Assembly (NCBI RefSeq): GCF_003386235.1
Contig: NZ_QRDZ01000033.1
Coordinates: 1-64,000 of the forward strand
DNA: 64,000 nucleotides
Source of the DNA: Cohnella phaseoli
Lineage (GTDB): Bacteria > Bacillota > Bacilli > Paenibacillales > Paenibacillaceae
Direction: 5' to 3'
The translations under genes were made by a program, and so were the position numbers. How positions within the stretch are numbered: position 1 is the stretch's first letter; each line of letters begins with the position of its first letter. Positions 8,188 to 16,061 of this stretch are shown piece after piece. The notes under the pieces are model-generated. The model was not told the DNA's origin and made no database searches. It was given only the letters and a program-made list of their open reading frames with translations.

Positions 8188-9510
8188 ATGGCAAGACCGA
8201 TTATTGCGATCGTAGGGCGGCCCAACGTAGGCAAATCTACGATTTTTAACCGGATTATCGGCGACAGACTGGCGATTGTCGAGGATAAGCCGGGCGTTAC
8301 GAGAGACCGGCTATACGGAACGGGCGAATGGAACGGGCGTTCCTTTAATATTATCGATACCGGGGGCATTGAGATCGACGGAGAGGACAGCTTGCTCCGC
8401 TCCGTACGCATGCAGGCCGAGTTGGCGATTGAGGAAGCCGACGTCATTATTTTTATGGTCGACGCCAAAGCCGGAGTCACGAACGCGGACGAAGAAGTGT
8501 CGCAGATGTTGTTCCGTTCTCGCAAGCCGATCGTGCTTGGCGTGAACAAGGTCGACAATCTCCAGCGCATGGACGATATTTACGAGTTCTATTCGCTTGG
8601 TTTCGGGGACCCGCTGCCTCTGTCCGGTTCGCACGGAACGGGAATCGGCGATTTGCTCGACGCGGCGGTAAGCAAGCTGCCGGTCAAGGAAGACCAGGAA
8701 TACAACGACGACGTCATCAAAGTCGCGTTGATCGGACGGCCCAACGTGGGCAAATCTTCGCTCGTGAACGCGATCCTCGGGGAGGAGCGCGTGATCGTGA
8801 GCAATATTGCGGGCACGACGCGCGATGCGATCGATACTCCGTTCGAGAAGGACGGCCAGAAGTACGTGCTGATTGATACGGCCGGCATGCGCAAGCGCGG
8901 CAAAGTATACGAATCAACGGAAAAGTACAGCGTCATGCGGGCCATGCAGGCCATCGAGCGGGCGGATGTCGTGCTCGTCGTCATCAACGGGGAAGAAGGC
9001 ATTATCGAGCAGGACAAACATATTGCCGGTTATGCGCACGAGAACGGCAAGGCCGCTATTTTCGTCGTGAACAAATGGGATATCGTCGAGAAGAACGACA
9101 AGACGATGCAGCATTTTACGAACTCGATCCGCGAGCAGTTTCTGTTTATGACCTATGCTCCGGTCGTATTCTTATCCGCCCTTACGAAGCATCGTCTGAC
9201 GAAGCTGTTCCCCGTCATCAATCATGTGGCGGAGCAGCATGCGCTTCGCGTGCCGACGAACGTGCTGAACGATATTTTGACCGACGCGATTGCGATCAAC
9301 CCGCCTCCGACGGACAAGGGACGCAGACTGCGCATTAACTACATGACGCAGATTGCCGTCAAGCCGCCGACGATGCTTATATTCGTCAACGACCCCGAAT
9401 TGATGCATTTTTCTTATGAGCGTTACTTGGAGAACAAGATCAGGGCGGCATTTGCGTTCGAGGGTACGCCGCTCAGGCTGTTCACTCGTAAGAAGTCCGA
9501 TCAAGAATAG
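8188..9510 (+). CDS. der: Ribosome-associated GTPase Der (EngA), two GTPase domains
   Basis: Essential GTPase in 50S subunit maturation. The 440-residue product has two G domains: GRPNVGKST near residues 9-17 with DTGG and NKVD, and GRPNVGKSS near 182-190 with DTAGMRKRGK and NKWD, then a C-terminal KH-like domain. The length fits the family. I chose ATG 8188 (MARPIIAIVGRP), which matches typical Der N termini; an in-frame GTG at 8176 would add four residues but overlaps the GAGGAG ribosome binding site. A possible extended -10 (TGGTATGAT, 8103-8111) lies upstream. Confidence 0.96.
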   Translation: MARPIIAIVGRPNVGKSTIFNRIIGDRLAIVEDKPGVTRDRLYGTGEWNGRSFNIIDTGGIEIDGEDSLLRSVRMQAELAIEEADVIIFMVDAKAGVTNADEEVSQMLFRSRKPIVLGVNKVDNLQRMDDIYEFYSLGFGDPLPLSGSHGTGIGDLLDAAVSKLPVKEDQEYNDDVIKVALIGRPNVGKSSLVNAILGEERVIVSNIAGTTRDAIDTPFEKDGQKYVLIDTAGMRKRGKVYESTEKYSVMRAMQAIERADVVLVVINGEEGIIEQDKHIAGYAHENGKAAIFVVNKWDIVEKNDKTMQHFTNSIREQFLFMTYAPVVFLSALTKHRLTKLFPVINHVAEQHALRVPTNVLNDILTDAIAINPPPTDKGRRLRINYMTQIAVKPPTMLIFVNDPELMHFSYERYLENKIRAAFAFEGTPLRLFTRKKSDQE

Positions 9511-9522
9511 GGGAGACCGTAC

Positions 9523-10140
9523 GTGGTAAACACGATTATCGCGATTATCGTCAGTTATTTGCTTGGCTCGATCTCATTCAGCATTCTCGTCGCCCGCTGG
9601 CTCAAGAAGATCGACATCAGGGATCATGGAAGCGGCAATGCGGGAGCGACGAACACGTTGCGCGTGCTGGGCAAGGGCCCTGCTATCCTCGTCTTCTTGC
9701 TCGATATCGCCAAAGGCTCCGCAGGCGTGCTTATCGGCTCTTGGCTTAGCGACGGCAGCGCAGCGGTGGAAGTCGCTTGCGGCTTGGCGGCGATCGCGGG
9801 CCATAACTGGCCGATCTACTTCCGCTTCAAGGGCGGCAAAGGGATTGCGACTACGGTCGGCGCATTGGTGGTTTGGGCATTTCTTCCGACGCTGATCGCC
9901 GGCGTCGTAGCCATCCTCGTTATCGCGGTGACGCGGTACGTTTCGCTAGGCTCGATGATTTTCGCCGTGCTGCTTCCGATTCTCGTATTTTTGTTTGACA
10001 AGGATACGGCGTTTCTGTGGGGAGCGCTCGTCGTCGCCGTGCTGGCGATCGTCCGTCACCGCAAAAATATTACGAAGCTGATCAACGGCACGGAAAATAA
10101 ACTCGGCAGCGGCAAAAAGGGTGAACCTCATGGCGCATAA
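9523..10140 (+). CDS. plsY: Acyl-phosphate:glycerol-3-phosphate acyltransferase PlsY
   Basis: Membrane enzyme making lysophosphatidic acid from acyl-phosphate and glycerol-3-phosphate. The 205-residue protein has the PlsY hallmarks: an N-terminal LLGSISFS segment, the GSGNAGATNTLR loop near residues 37-48, and FKGGKGIAT near 105-113, within about five membrane segments. It starts at GTG 9523 behind GGGGAGACC. gpsA, which supplies glycerol-3-phosphate, starts inside its last codons, so substrate supply and first acylation are translationally linked. Confidence 0.94.
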   Translation: MVNTIIAIIVSYLLGSISFSILVARWLKKIDIRDHGSGNAGATNTLRVLGKGPAILVFLLDIAKGSAGVLIGSWLSDGSAAVEVACGLAAIAGHNWPIYFRFKGGKGIATTVGALVVWAFLPTLIAGVVAILVIAVTRYVSLGSMIFAVLLPILVFLFDKDTAFLWGALVVAVLAIVRHRKNITKLINGTENKLGSGKKGEPHGA

Positions 10141-11179
10141 GAAGGTAGCCGTCCTCGTGGCGGGCAGCTGGGGAACGGCGTTGTCGCGCGTGCTTGCGGA
10201 CAACGGGCATCGCGTCCTGCTCTGGACGCGAAATGCGGCGCAGGCCGACGAAATCAATCGACTGCGCCGCAACGAGAAGTTTCTGGCCGGCGCGGAAATT
10301 CCGGAAGGCATTACGGCGACGACGGATATGGCGGAGGCGGTTAGCGACGCCGAGGCGGTACTGTTCGTGTCTCCGTCGGCGGCGATGCGCGACGTTGCCA
10401 GACAAGCGGCGGCATACATAGGCCAAGACGCGTTGGTCATCCATGCGACCAAGGGCTTTGAAACCGATAGTCTGAAACGGATGTCCACCGTTCTGTCGGA
10501 GGAGCTCGGACGGTCCGAGCAGCGCATCGTCGTTCTATCGGGTCCGAGTCATGCCGAGGAAGTGATCCGCCGGCATCCGACGACGATCGTCGTAGCGGCC
10601 AAAGAAATTGTCTGTGCCGAATCGGCGCAGGATTTATTCATGAACAGCTCGTACTTCCGCGTCTACACGAACCCCGACTACGTAGGGGTCGAGACGGCGG
10701 GAGCGATCAAGAACATTATCGCGCTGGGCGCGGGCTTATCCGACGGTCTCGGCTACGGAGATAACGCCAAAGCCGCGCTTATTACGCGAGGCTTGGCGGA
10801 GATCGCCAGACTGGGCGAAGCGATGGGCGCCAATACGCTTACGTTTGCGGGCTTAGCGGGGGTGGGCGATTTGATCGTCACCTGCACGAGCCAGCACAGC
10901 CGCAACTGGCGAGCGGGTTCCATGCTAGCACAGGGACTGCCGCTGGACGAAGTGCTGCAGCGGATGGGGATGGTGGTCGAGGGAGTCCGAACGACGAAGT
11001 CGGCCTACGTGCTTGCTCGTCAGCACGGCGTCGAAATGCCGATTACGGATCAGCTCTACGCCGTCCTGTTCGAAGGGCGTCCGCCGGAGCAGGCCGTGGA
11101 ATCGCTGATGGGACGCGTGAAGACGCACGAGATCGAAGAAGTCGCTTCGGAAGCCAGTCGCGGCCGCACATTGCGCTGA
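10130..11179 (+). CDS. gpsA: NAD(P)-dependent glycerol-3-phosphate dehydrogenase
   Basis: Reduces dihydroxyacetone phosphate to sn-glycerol-3-phosphate for phospholipid synthesis. The 349-residue protein has the Rossmann N-terminal domain, GPSHAEEV, and the catalytic/substrate segments AIKNIIALGAG and KAALITRGLAE. ATG 10130 follows AAGGGTG and overlaps plsY by 11 bp. One oddity: the dinucleotide-binding loop reads V10-A-G-S-W-G where the family has GxGxxG; the codon is GTG at 10157-10159, one base away from GGG. Otherwise the gene looks intact. Confidence 0.93.
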   Translation: MAHKKVAVLVAGSWGTALSRVLADNGHRVLLWTRNAAQADEINRLRRNEKFLAGAEIPEGITATTDMAEAVSDAEAVLFVSPSAAMRDVARQAAAYIGQDALVIHATKGFETDSLKRMSTVLSEELGRSEQRIVVLSGPSHAEEVIRRHPTTIVVAAKEIVCAESAQDLFMNSSYFRVYTNPDYVGVETAGAIKNIIALGAGLSDGLGYGDNAKAALITRGLAEIARLGEAMGANTLTFAGLAGVGDLIVTCTSQHSRNWRAGSMLAQGLPLDEVLQRMGMVVEGVRTTKSAYVLARQHGVEMPITDQLYAVLFEGRPPEQAVESLMGRVKTHEIEEVASEASRGRTLR

Positions 11180-11216
11180 TTGCGCATATGCCTGCCAAGA
11201 AATAAGAAACGCCCAC

Positions 11217-11243
11217 ACCTTCCCGGCTATCTCCTCATAGGAT
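11217..11243 (+). promoter_or_regulatory. Candidate mother-cell sporulation promoter (sigma-K/E type) of spoVIF
   Basis: An AC dinucleotide (11217-11218), 17 bp, then CATAGGAT (11236-11243) resembles the sigma-K pattern AC-N16/17-CATAnnnT. It is suitably placed about 30 bp before the spoVIF start. SpoVIF is, as I recall, a late mother-cell protein, which fits. The motif is short, so this remains tentative. Confidence 0.4.
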
Positions 11244-11272
11244 GCAGTGCAAATACCCGGAGGAGGGGAAGC

Positions 11273-11545
11273 ATGGATAAATTTCCGAAGGACCTGCTTG
11301 GCGCGGTCAACAAAAAGTCGGGCAAAAACATTTCCGAAAAATCGGTCAAAAAAATCGCCAACAATGTGACTTCCACTACGATGCAAAGCGAAGCGCAGAT
11401 GCGGCAATTGATCAAACAGGTGTCCGCGATGGCGAACGTTCCGGTAACCGAAGAGACGATCAAGGAGATCATCGGCACCGTGAAGAAGAGCGGAATGAAC
11501 TTGAACAGCTTGGAGTCGCTCGTCAAAATGATGATCAAGAAGTAA
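11273..11545 (+). CDS. spoVIF: Stage VI sporulation protein F
   Basis: A 90-residue lysine-rich protein beginning MDKFPKDLLGAVNKKSGKNI, with SEAQMRQLIKQVS and ending in a helix with MMIKK. I recognise the SpoVIF (YjcC) pattern; in B. subtilis the protein acts late in the mother cell in GerE-dependent coat gene expression. ATG 11273 follows GGAGGAGGGGAAGC. It is monocistronic: a candidate sporulation promoter lies upstream and a strong terminator downstream. In B. subtilis the gene is at another location. Confidence 0.85.
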   Translation: MDKFPKDLLGAVNKKSGKNISEKSVKKIANNVTSTTMQSEAQMRQLIKQVSAMANVPVTEETIKEIIGTVKKSGMNLNSLESLVKMMIKK

Positions 11546-11549
11546 CCTG

Positions 11550-11597
11550 CCCGCGTGTCGCCGCTTGGTCTAAGCTGGCGGCGCGCGGGTTTCTTTT
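11550..11597 (+). terminator. Intrinsic terminator of spoVIF
   Basis: CCCGCGTGTCGCCGC and its partner GCTGGCGGCGCGCGGG (11550-11589) form a long GC-rich stem with small mismatches, followed by TTTCTTTT. Confidence 0.85.
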
Positions 11598-11606
11598 GGG
11601 CGTTTT

Positions 11607-11635
11607 TTGTCATCTATCGTGTCGAATGGTATAAT
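11607..11635 (+). promoter_or_regulatory. Strong sigma-A promoter before the DUF2768 gene
   Basis: TTGTCA (11607-11612), a 17-bp spacer and TATAAT (11630-11635) with a TGG extension. The predicted start is near 11642. It probably drives the DUF2768 gene and the ferredoxin genes after it. Confidence 0.85.
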
Positions 11636-11676
11636 ATTAAGCATTTGAGCTTGTTGGAAGAGGGAGGCGACAAATA

Positions 11677-11892
11677 ATGGTTCTAATGCTTCAAGCATAT
11701 GCGGCGGCCAAGCTGGACCCGATGAGTAAAATGTGGATGTCCTTCATCGGGATCGGACTGATGGTAGTCGCGGCTCTTATTATTACATACGCTCGCACCA
11801 AAACGAAGGGCTGGGTTCGACTCGTTCTTACGCTTGTTGCGGTCGTCGTGCTGATCTACGGCATGATCAGCGGCTTAATCTCTATTATATAG
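11677..11892 (+). CDS. DUF2768 family small membrane protein (YphE-like)
   Basis: A 71-residue protein with two hydrophobic segments (about 24-42 and 50-68) joined by a basic loop (ARTKTKGW), the usual form of DUF2768 proteins. Its place downstream of gpsA corresponds to B. subtilis yphE, whose function is unknown. ATG 11677 follows GAGGGAGGCGACAAATA. Confidence 0.75.
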   Translation: MVLMLQAYAAAKLDPMSKMWMSFIGIGLMVVAALIITYARTKTKGWVRLVLTLVAVVVLIYGMISGLISII

Positions 11893-11924
11893 TTCTTTTT
11901 TTTGCAGGAACGGGGGAGACTGGC

Positions 11925-12218
11925 ATGATTACTTTAACGGGACGAACCGTAACGAAAACCGTCGAGACGCAGTTGGGCAAAACTCTGCTCAAGATCGCCC
12001 AGGAAGCGTCGATAGACTGGCAATTCAATTGCGCGAGAGGAACTTGCGCGAGATGTCGATGCATCGTGCAGGAGGGGGCGGAGCTGCTCGCGGAATCGAG
12101 CGACGCCGAATGGGATCGTCTCGGTCCGGACGAGCTGGACGCCGGCTATCGGCTTGGCTGTCAAGCGATCGTAGAGCGGGAAGGCGTTATAGTTGCTGTC
12201 AATAAAACGTATTTCTAA
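11925..12218 (+). CDS. 2Fe-2S ferredoxin (plant-type cluster spacing)
   Basis: A 97-residue protein of the beta-grasp 2Fe-2S ferredoxin fold. Cluster ligands appear as C-x4-C-x2-C (NCARGTCARCRC) near residues 35-43, plus a distal cysteine in LGCQA. It is a stand-alone electron carrier; partners are not evident from sequence. ATG 11925 follows GGGGGAGACTGG. It is followed at 22 bp by a nucleotidyltransferase-like gene and then a second ferredoxin, all probably from the promoter at 11607. Confidence 0.85.
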   Translation: MITLTGRTVTKTVETQLGKTLLKIAQEASIDWQFNCARGTCARCRCIVQEGAELLAESSDAEWDRLGPDELDAGYRLGCQAIVEREGVIVAVNKTYF

Positions 12219-12240
12219 GTTGGAAATGGAAGTGGCCGAT

Positions 12241-12864
12241 ATGGGGAGCGATGTTCCGACAGACGCCCTGACCGAGCTGGCCTCGGTGCTGAAAGACGAG
12301 GAAGTGCGATTCGTAATCGGAGGCAGCACGGGGCTGGCGCTGCGGGGAGCGGAGCTGGGACGGCCGCCTCGGGATCTTGACATTTATGTCGACGAAGAGG
12401 ATGTCGGCTTGGCGCACAGGCTGCTGCGGGCCTATGCTCTGGACGAGCCGGAAAGCAGCGTGACGGACAGATACCGTTCCACGCTGTCTCATTATCGGAT
12501 AGCAGGAGCGATGGTTGAACTGGTCGGCGGCTTTCAGGTAACTGCCTGCGATTCGGTGTACTTGACGGAGGTCAGGGAGATGCTGCATCCGGCATGCGAT
12601 CTGATCGATTTAGGCGGCATCGGGTTGCCGGTCGTTCCGCTCGGACACGAGCTGATTTTTAATTTGCTGCGCGAGCGGCAGGATCGGGCCGAAGCCGCCG
12701 GCAAGCTGATTGCCGCGGATCCGGCGAGACATATACCGAAGCTGCGACTGCTGCTGGAACGAAACCGGCTGGCAGAGGGCGTCTCGGGACTTGCGCTGAA
12801 GCTGGCGGGAGCGGGAGAGCCTGCGGGCTTGGCGGAGCTGTCGAATCGGGAGGGACGGCCGTGA
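12241..12864 (+). CDS. Nucleotidyltransferase-superfamily-like protein
   Basis: The 207-residue product carries the polymerase-beta-like nucleotidyltransferase signature GGSTGLALRG (27-36) followed by R-DLDIYV (D45 and D47). That pattern occurs in MNT-type transferases and in antitoxin-like or substrate-adenylating relatives. A third acidic residue is not obvious to me, so activity is uncertain. I picked ATG 12241 behind GGAAGTGG; ATG 12226 is also possible. The stop overlaps the GTG start of the second ferredoxin (GTGA), implying translational coupling. The substrate is unknown. Confidence 0.6.
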   Translation: MGSDVPTDALTELASVLKDEEVRFVIGGSTGLALRGAELGRPPRDLDIYVDEEDVGLAHRLLRAYALDEPESSVTDRYRSTLSHYRIAGAMVELVGGFQVTACDSVYLTEVREMLHPACDLIDLGGIGLPVVPLGHELIFNLLRERQDRAEAAGKLIAADPARHIPKLRLLLERNRLAEGVSGLALKLAGAGEPAGLAELSNREGRP

Positions 12865-13217
12865 CGGCGCGGCATGTGGTCACATTCGAACCGGACGGAC
12901 GAAGCGCATCCGTCCGAATCGGTTCGACGCTGCTGGAAGCTTCGCGTAGAGCCGGCGTTTCAATCCGCACCCGCTGCGGAGGCGTCGCAGGATGCTTGAT
13001 GTGCAAGGTAAACGTGTCCGATGAGCAAGCGGCATGCTTGAGCTCCCCTACGCCAGCCGAAATTCGTAAGCTGGGTTCGCTGCTGTCGGAGGGCGTTCGC
13101 CTGTCGTGTCAGGCGAGGACGAAGGGAGACGTCACCGTGATCGTGCCTGAAGATCCGCTTAAAGCGGCGATTCGCAAGAAGCTGGCGGAGCAGCAGGAAG
13201 ACGATTGGTGGAGTTAA
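12861..13217 (+). CDS. 2Fe-2S ferredoxin (C-x5-C-x2-C type)
   Basis: A 118-residue beta-grasp ferredoxin with ligands in RCGGVAGCLMC (C-x5-C-x2-C, near residues 39-48) and a distal C in LSCQA. The spacing differs from the C-x4-C-x2-C of the ferredoxin at 11925, so the two are not simple duplicates. It starts at GTG 12861, overlapping the previous stop by 4 bp. The C terminus is charged and ends EDDWWS. Function and redox partner are unknown. Confidence 0.82.
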   Translation: MTARHVVTFEPDGRSASVRIGSTLLEASRRAGVSIRTRCGGVAGCLMCKVNVSDEQAACLSSPTPAEIRKLGSLLSEGVRLSCQARTKGDVTVIVPEDPLKAAIRKKLAEQQEDDWWS

Positions 13218-13240
13218 TCGATAAGGCAGGGGGAAGTAAG

Positions 13241-13969
13241 GTGAAGGCTCGTTTTATGCAATTCGTCGGATTGGCGTTTTCCGCGCTGCTGCTTGTCGCT
13301 TTGACGGGCTGTCTATATCCGGAGGATCGAACGCCTCGCAATGACGCGACTGCCAGAGAAGCGGTGCTGACCATTCAGGACGCCGTCGATCGTTTTCAGG
13401 AGCAGACCGGCGTGCTGCCGATTCAGAATGCGGCCGAGACGGTGCCGCTGTACGAGAAATATAAAGTCGACCTGGGCAAGCTGAAGCGGATGGGCTATAT
13501 CGGCCATATTCCGTCGGCCGCTTTTGAGAACGGAGGCGCTTATCAGTTTCTGATCGTCGACGAGGAGAAGAAGCCTCTCGTTAGGCTGCTTGACGTAACC
13601 GCGTTCCAGGCGGTAGACGGCGTACAGAAGAAGATGGACCAATACCGTTCGTCCCGAGGAAATCGGCTTGCGGCGGGAGACGAGGCTTATCCGGGGTTCC
13701 GTACGGTCGACTTTTCCAAGCTGGGCATGAAGGACCCGGAAATCCGCAGCATGTTTTCCAATCAGACGCTGAACTGGCTTGTCGACGATCAAGGAAAAGT
13801 ATATGCGGACTACGGGATTGACATTGCGACTGCGATCCAAAAGGCGGGTACGCAGCCGAGCGCTAACGAAGATATGCGCCGCGAGCTCGTGGAAGCCTCC
13901 TATTTCGTTCCCGTGCGTTCCACGGAGTATCGCTGGGTCGACGGAGAGCCCCGGGCTATCGCACCGTAA
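13241..13969 (+). CDS. yphF: Lipoprotein, YphF-like
   Basis: The 242-residue precursor has a basic N terminus, a hydrophobic segment and the lipobox LTGC (Cys24), so it is predicted to be lipid-anchored outside the membrane. The mature part has no catalytic motif I recognise. Its position between gpsA/yphE and spoIVA corresponds to B. subtilis yphF. It starts at GTG 13241 behind AGGGGGAAG; the upstream ATG/GTG choices in the same frame overlap the ferredoxin gene and lack a ribosome binding site. A terminator follows. Confidence 0.7.
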   Translation: MKARFMQFVGLAFSALLLVALTGCLYPEDRTPRNDATAREAVLTIQDAVDRFQEQTGVLPIQNAAETVPLYEKYKVDLGKLKRMGYIGHIPSAAFENGGAYQFLIVDEEKKPLVRLLDVTAFQAVDGVQKKMDQYRSSRGNRLAAGDEAYPGFRTVDFSKLGMKDPEIRSMFSNQTLNWLVDDQGKVYADYGIDIATAIQKAGTQPSANEDMRRELVEASYFVPVRSTEYRWVDGEPRAIAP

Positions 13970-14008
13970 CTTAGCTGCGCTATTCTTGTAATATTATAAA
14001 AAAGACGA

Positions 14009-14038
14009 AGAGAGATGACATACGTGTCTCTCTTTTTT
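14009..14038 (+). terminator. Intrinsic terminator after the yphF-like gene
   Basis: AGAGAGA (14009-14015) pairs with TCTCTCT (14027-14033), followed by a T run to 14038. It separates this operon from spoIVA. Confidence 0.8.
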
Positions 14039-14112
14039 CATATGCTCAGGAGGGAAACGAAGGAGAGCGCGGCGAGCGGTGGCTTGTCAGCAAACATTTT
14101 GTGCGGACGGCG

Positions 14113-14140
14113 TCATAATCGTGACATTCGCACATACAAT
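14113..14140 (+). promoter_or_regulatory. Sigma-E-type sporulation promoter of spoIVA
   Basis: TCATAAT (14113-14119), a 13-bp spacer and CATACAAT (14133-14140) match the sigma-E consensus (kmATAtT, 13-15 bp, CATACAnT) closely. The predicted start lies about 75 nt before the spoIVA start codon. spoIVA is a known sigma-E gene in B. subtilis. Confidence 0.8.
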
Positions 14141-14222
14141 GTTACTAGTCCAAGTTCGTGTACGAGTTCCGCCCTGACGGCGGGTCACGAAAGTTTCGCG
14201 ATTACGATGGGAGGGAATCTCA

Positions 14223-15701
14223 GTGGAAAAAGTGGACATTTTCAAAGATATCGCCGAACGCACCGGCGGCGACATCTACCTCGGGGTCGTGGGTGCCGTC
14301 CGCACGGGCAAATCGACCTTTATCAAACGGTTTATGGAAACCGTTGTACTGCCTAATATTGCTTCGGAGGCCGATCGGGTCAGAGCGATCGACGAACTGC
14401 CGCAGAGCGCGGCGGGCCGCACGATCATGACGACCGAGCCTAAGTTTGTGCCGAACAATGCGGTGCAGCTGAAGGTGGCCGAGGGGCTGGAAGTAAACGT
14501 GCGTTTGGTCGATTGCGTCGGCTATACGGTCGATGGGGCCAAAGGCTTTGAAGACGACGGCGGGCCGCGTATGATTACGACGCCTTGGTTCGAAGATCCG
14601 ATCCCCTTCCAGGAAGCGGCTGAGATCGGCACGCGCAAGGTGATCCAGGAGCATTCGACGCTGGGCGTCGTCGTGACGACGGACGGCTCGATTGCGGAGA
14701 TTCCGCGCAGCGCCTACGTGGACGCCGAAGAACGGGTCGTCAGCGAGCTGAAGGAAGTCGGCAAGCCGTTCGTACTGATCGTCAACTCCGCGCGGCCGAA
14801 GAGCGAGGAAGCCCAAGCGCTTCGCAGCGAGCTGGCCGTTAAATACGATATTCCGGTTATGGCGGTCAGCGCCGCCACGATGGGCGAAGAGGACGTCATG
14901 GGCGTGCTTCGCGAAGTGCTGTACGAGTTCCCGGTACACGAAGTCAACGTGAACCTGCCGAGCTGGGTTATGGTGCTGAGCGAAGGTCATTGGCTGCGCT
15001 CCGCTTACGAGAACTCGGTACGGGAGACGGTCAAGGACATCCGGCGTCTGCGGGATGTGGAGCGCGTTGTCGCGCAATTCATGGAGTACGATTTCGTTGC
15101 CCGCGCCGGCCTCAGCGGCATGAATATGGGGCAAGGGGTCGCCGAAATCGATCTGTACGCTCCTGACGAGCTGTACGACAAAATCCTGATGGAGGTTGTC
15201 GGCACGGAAATTCGCGGCAAGGATCATCTGCTGCAGCTGATGCAGGAGTTTTCCCACGCGAAGCGGGAGTACGACCGGTTCTCGGAAGCGCTCGAGATGG
15301 TCAAGACGACCGGCTACGGCATTGCGGCGCCTTCTCTGGCCGAAATGGCGCTTGACGAGCCGGAGCTGATCCGTCAGGGTTCGCGCTTTGGCGTGCGGCT
15401 GAAGGCAACCGCCCCTTCGATTCATATGATCCGCGTCGACGTCGAGTCCGAATTCGCTCCGATTATCGGCACCGAGAAGCAGAGCGAAGAGCTCGTTCGC
15501 TATCTGATGCAGGATTTCGAGAACGATCCGATCAAAATTTGGGAATCCGATATTTTCGGACGCTCCTTGCATTCGATTGTCCGCGAAGGCATCCAGGGCA
15601 AAATCGCGATGATGCCGGACAACGCACGCTACAAGCTGCAGGAGACGCTTGGCCGTATTATCAACGAAGGCTCCGGCGGGCTGATTGCTATCATCCTTTA
15701 A
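14223..15701 (+). CDS. spoIVA: Stage IV sporulation protein A, spore coat morphogenetic ATPase
   Basis: ATP-driven polymer that coats the outer forespore membrane and forms the base layer for coat assembly. The 492-residue length equals that of B. subtilis SpoIVA. The Walker A motif GAVRTGKST (24-32) and the C-terminal segment ending GGLIAIIL are present. It starts at GTG 14223 behind GGGAGGGAATC. It is monocistronic, with the sigma-E promoter upstream and a terminator downstream. The interval 13970-14222 otherwise holds only the preceding terminator. Confidence 0.97.
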   Translation: MEKVDIFKDIAERTGGDIYLGVVGAVRTGKSTFIKRFMETVVLPNIASEADRVRAIDELPQSAAGRTIMTTEPKFVPNNAVQLKVAEGLEVNVRLVDCVGYTVDGAKGFEDDGGPRMITTPWFEDPIPFQEAAEIGTRKVIQEHSTLGVVVTTDGSIAEIPRSAYVDAEERVVSELKEVGKPFVLIVNSARPKSEEAQALRSELAVKYDIPVMAVSAATMGEEDVMGVLREVLYEFPVHEVNVNLPSWVMVLSEGHWLRSAYENSVRETVKDIRRLRDVERVVAQFMEYDFVARAGLSGMNMGQGVAEIDLYAPDELYDKILMEVVGTEIRGKDHLLQLMQEFSHAKREYDRFSEALEMVKTTGYGIAAPSLAEMALDEPELIRQGSRFGVRLKATAPSIHMIRVDVESEFAPIIGTEKQSEELVRYLMQDFENDPIKIWESDIFGRSLHSIVREGIQGKIAMMPDNARYKLQETLGRIINEGSGGLIAIIL

Positions 15702-15715
15702 GCGGCGCTTAAATC

Positions 15716-15770
15716 GAGGCTTTCCCGTAAGTCATCTTTCAGGTGACCGAGGGAGGGCCTCTTTTCTTTG
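15716..15770 (+). terminator. Intrinsic terminator of spoIVA
   Basis: GAGGCTTTCCC and GGGAGGGCCTC (15716-15761, with GU pairs) enclose a second small hairpin; TTTTCTTT follows. The rest of the gap to 16061 holds the promoter at 15988 and no gene. Confidence 0.75.
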
Positions 15771-15987
15771 TCGTGGGAGGTGAACGGGACGGCAATGCGA
15801 GGGCGGGAGATCTCCGAGTTCCATCCTAGGAAATGTAAGCGTAAAACTATTGTCGATTAAAAGAAGTTGCAAACTTGGATATTGTCAATCTGCGAGAATT
15901 CTCCTAGAATGATTTGATGGGCGAAGCTGGACAGGTTGTTGCTGCATACATAACGAATAGAATCACTTTAATATTTTATAAAACCGA

Positions 15988-16016
15988 TTGACATACTTGG
16001 ATTAAATGATTATAGT
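15988..16016 (+). promoter_or_regulatory. Sigma-A promoter of the sugar ABC transporter
   Basis: A perfect TTGACA (15988-15993), a 17-bp spacer and TATAGT (16011-16016). The region just upstream is AT-rich, and AGAATTCT at about 15895 is a small palindrome. A cre-like sequence near 15834 is poor. Such a strong promoter in front of a catabolic transporter suggests a repressor, but I cannot name its operator. Confidence 0.85.
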
Positions 16017-16061
16017 AATTCTATCATCCAGCAACATATGAAATGGGAGGCTTACTTAGAG

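Noticed and set aside
15834..15848. cre site upstream of the sugar ABC operon (TGTAAGCG then mismatches)
   Set aside because: Three mismatches in the right half and far from the promoter.
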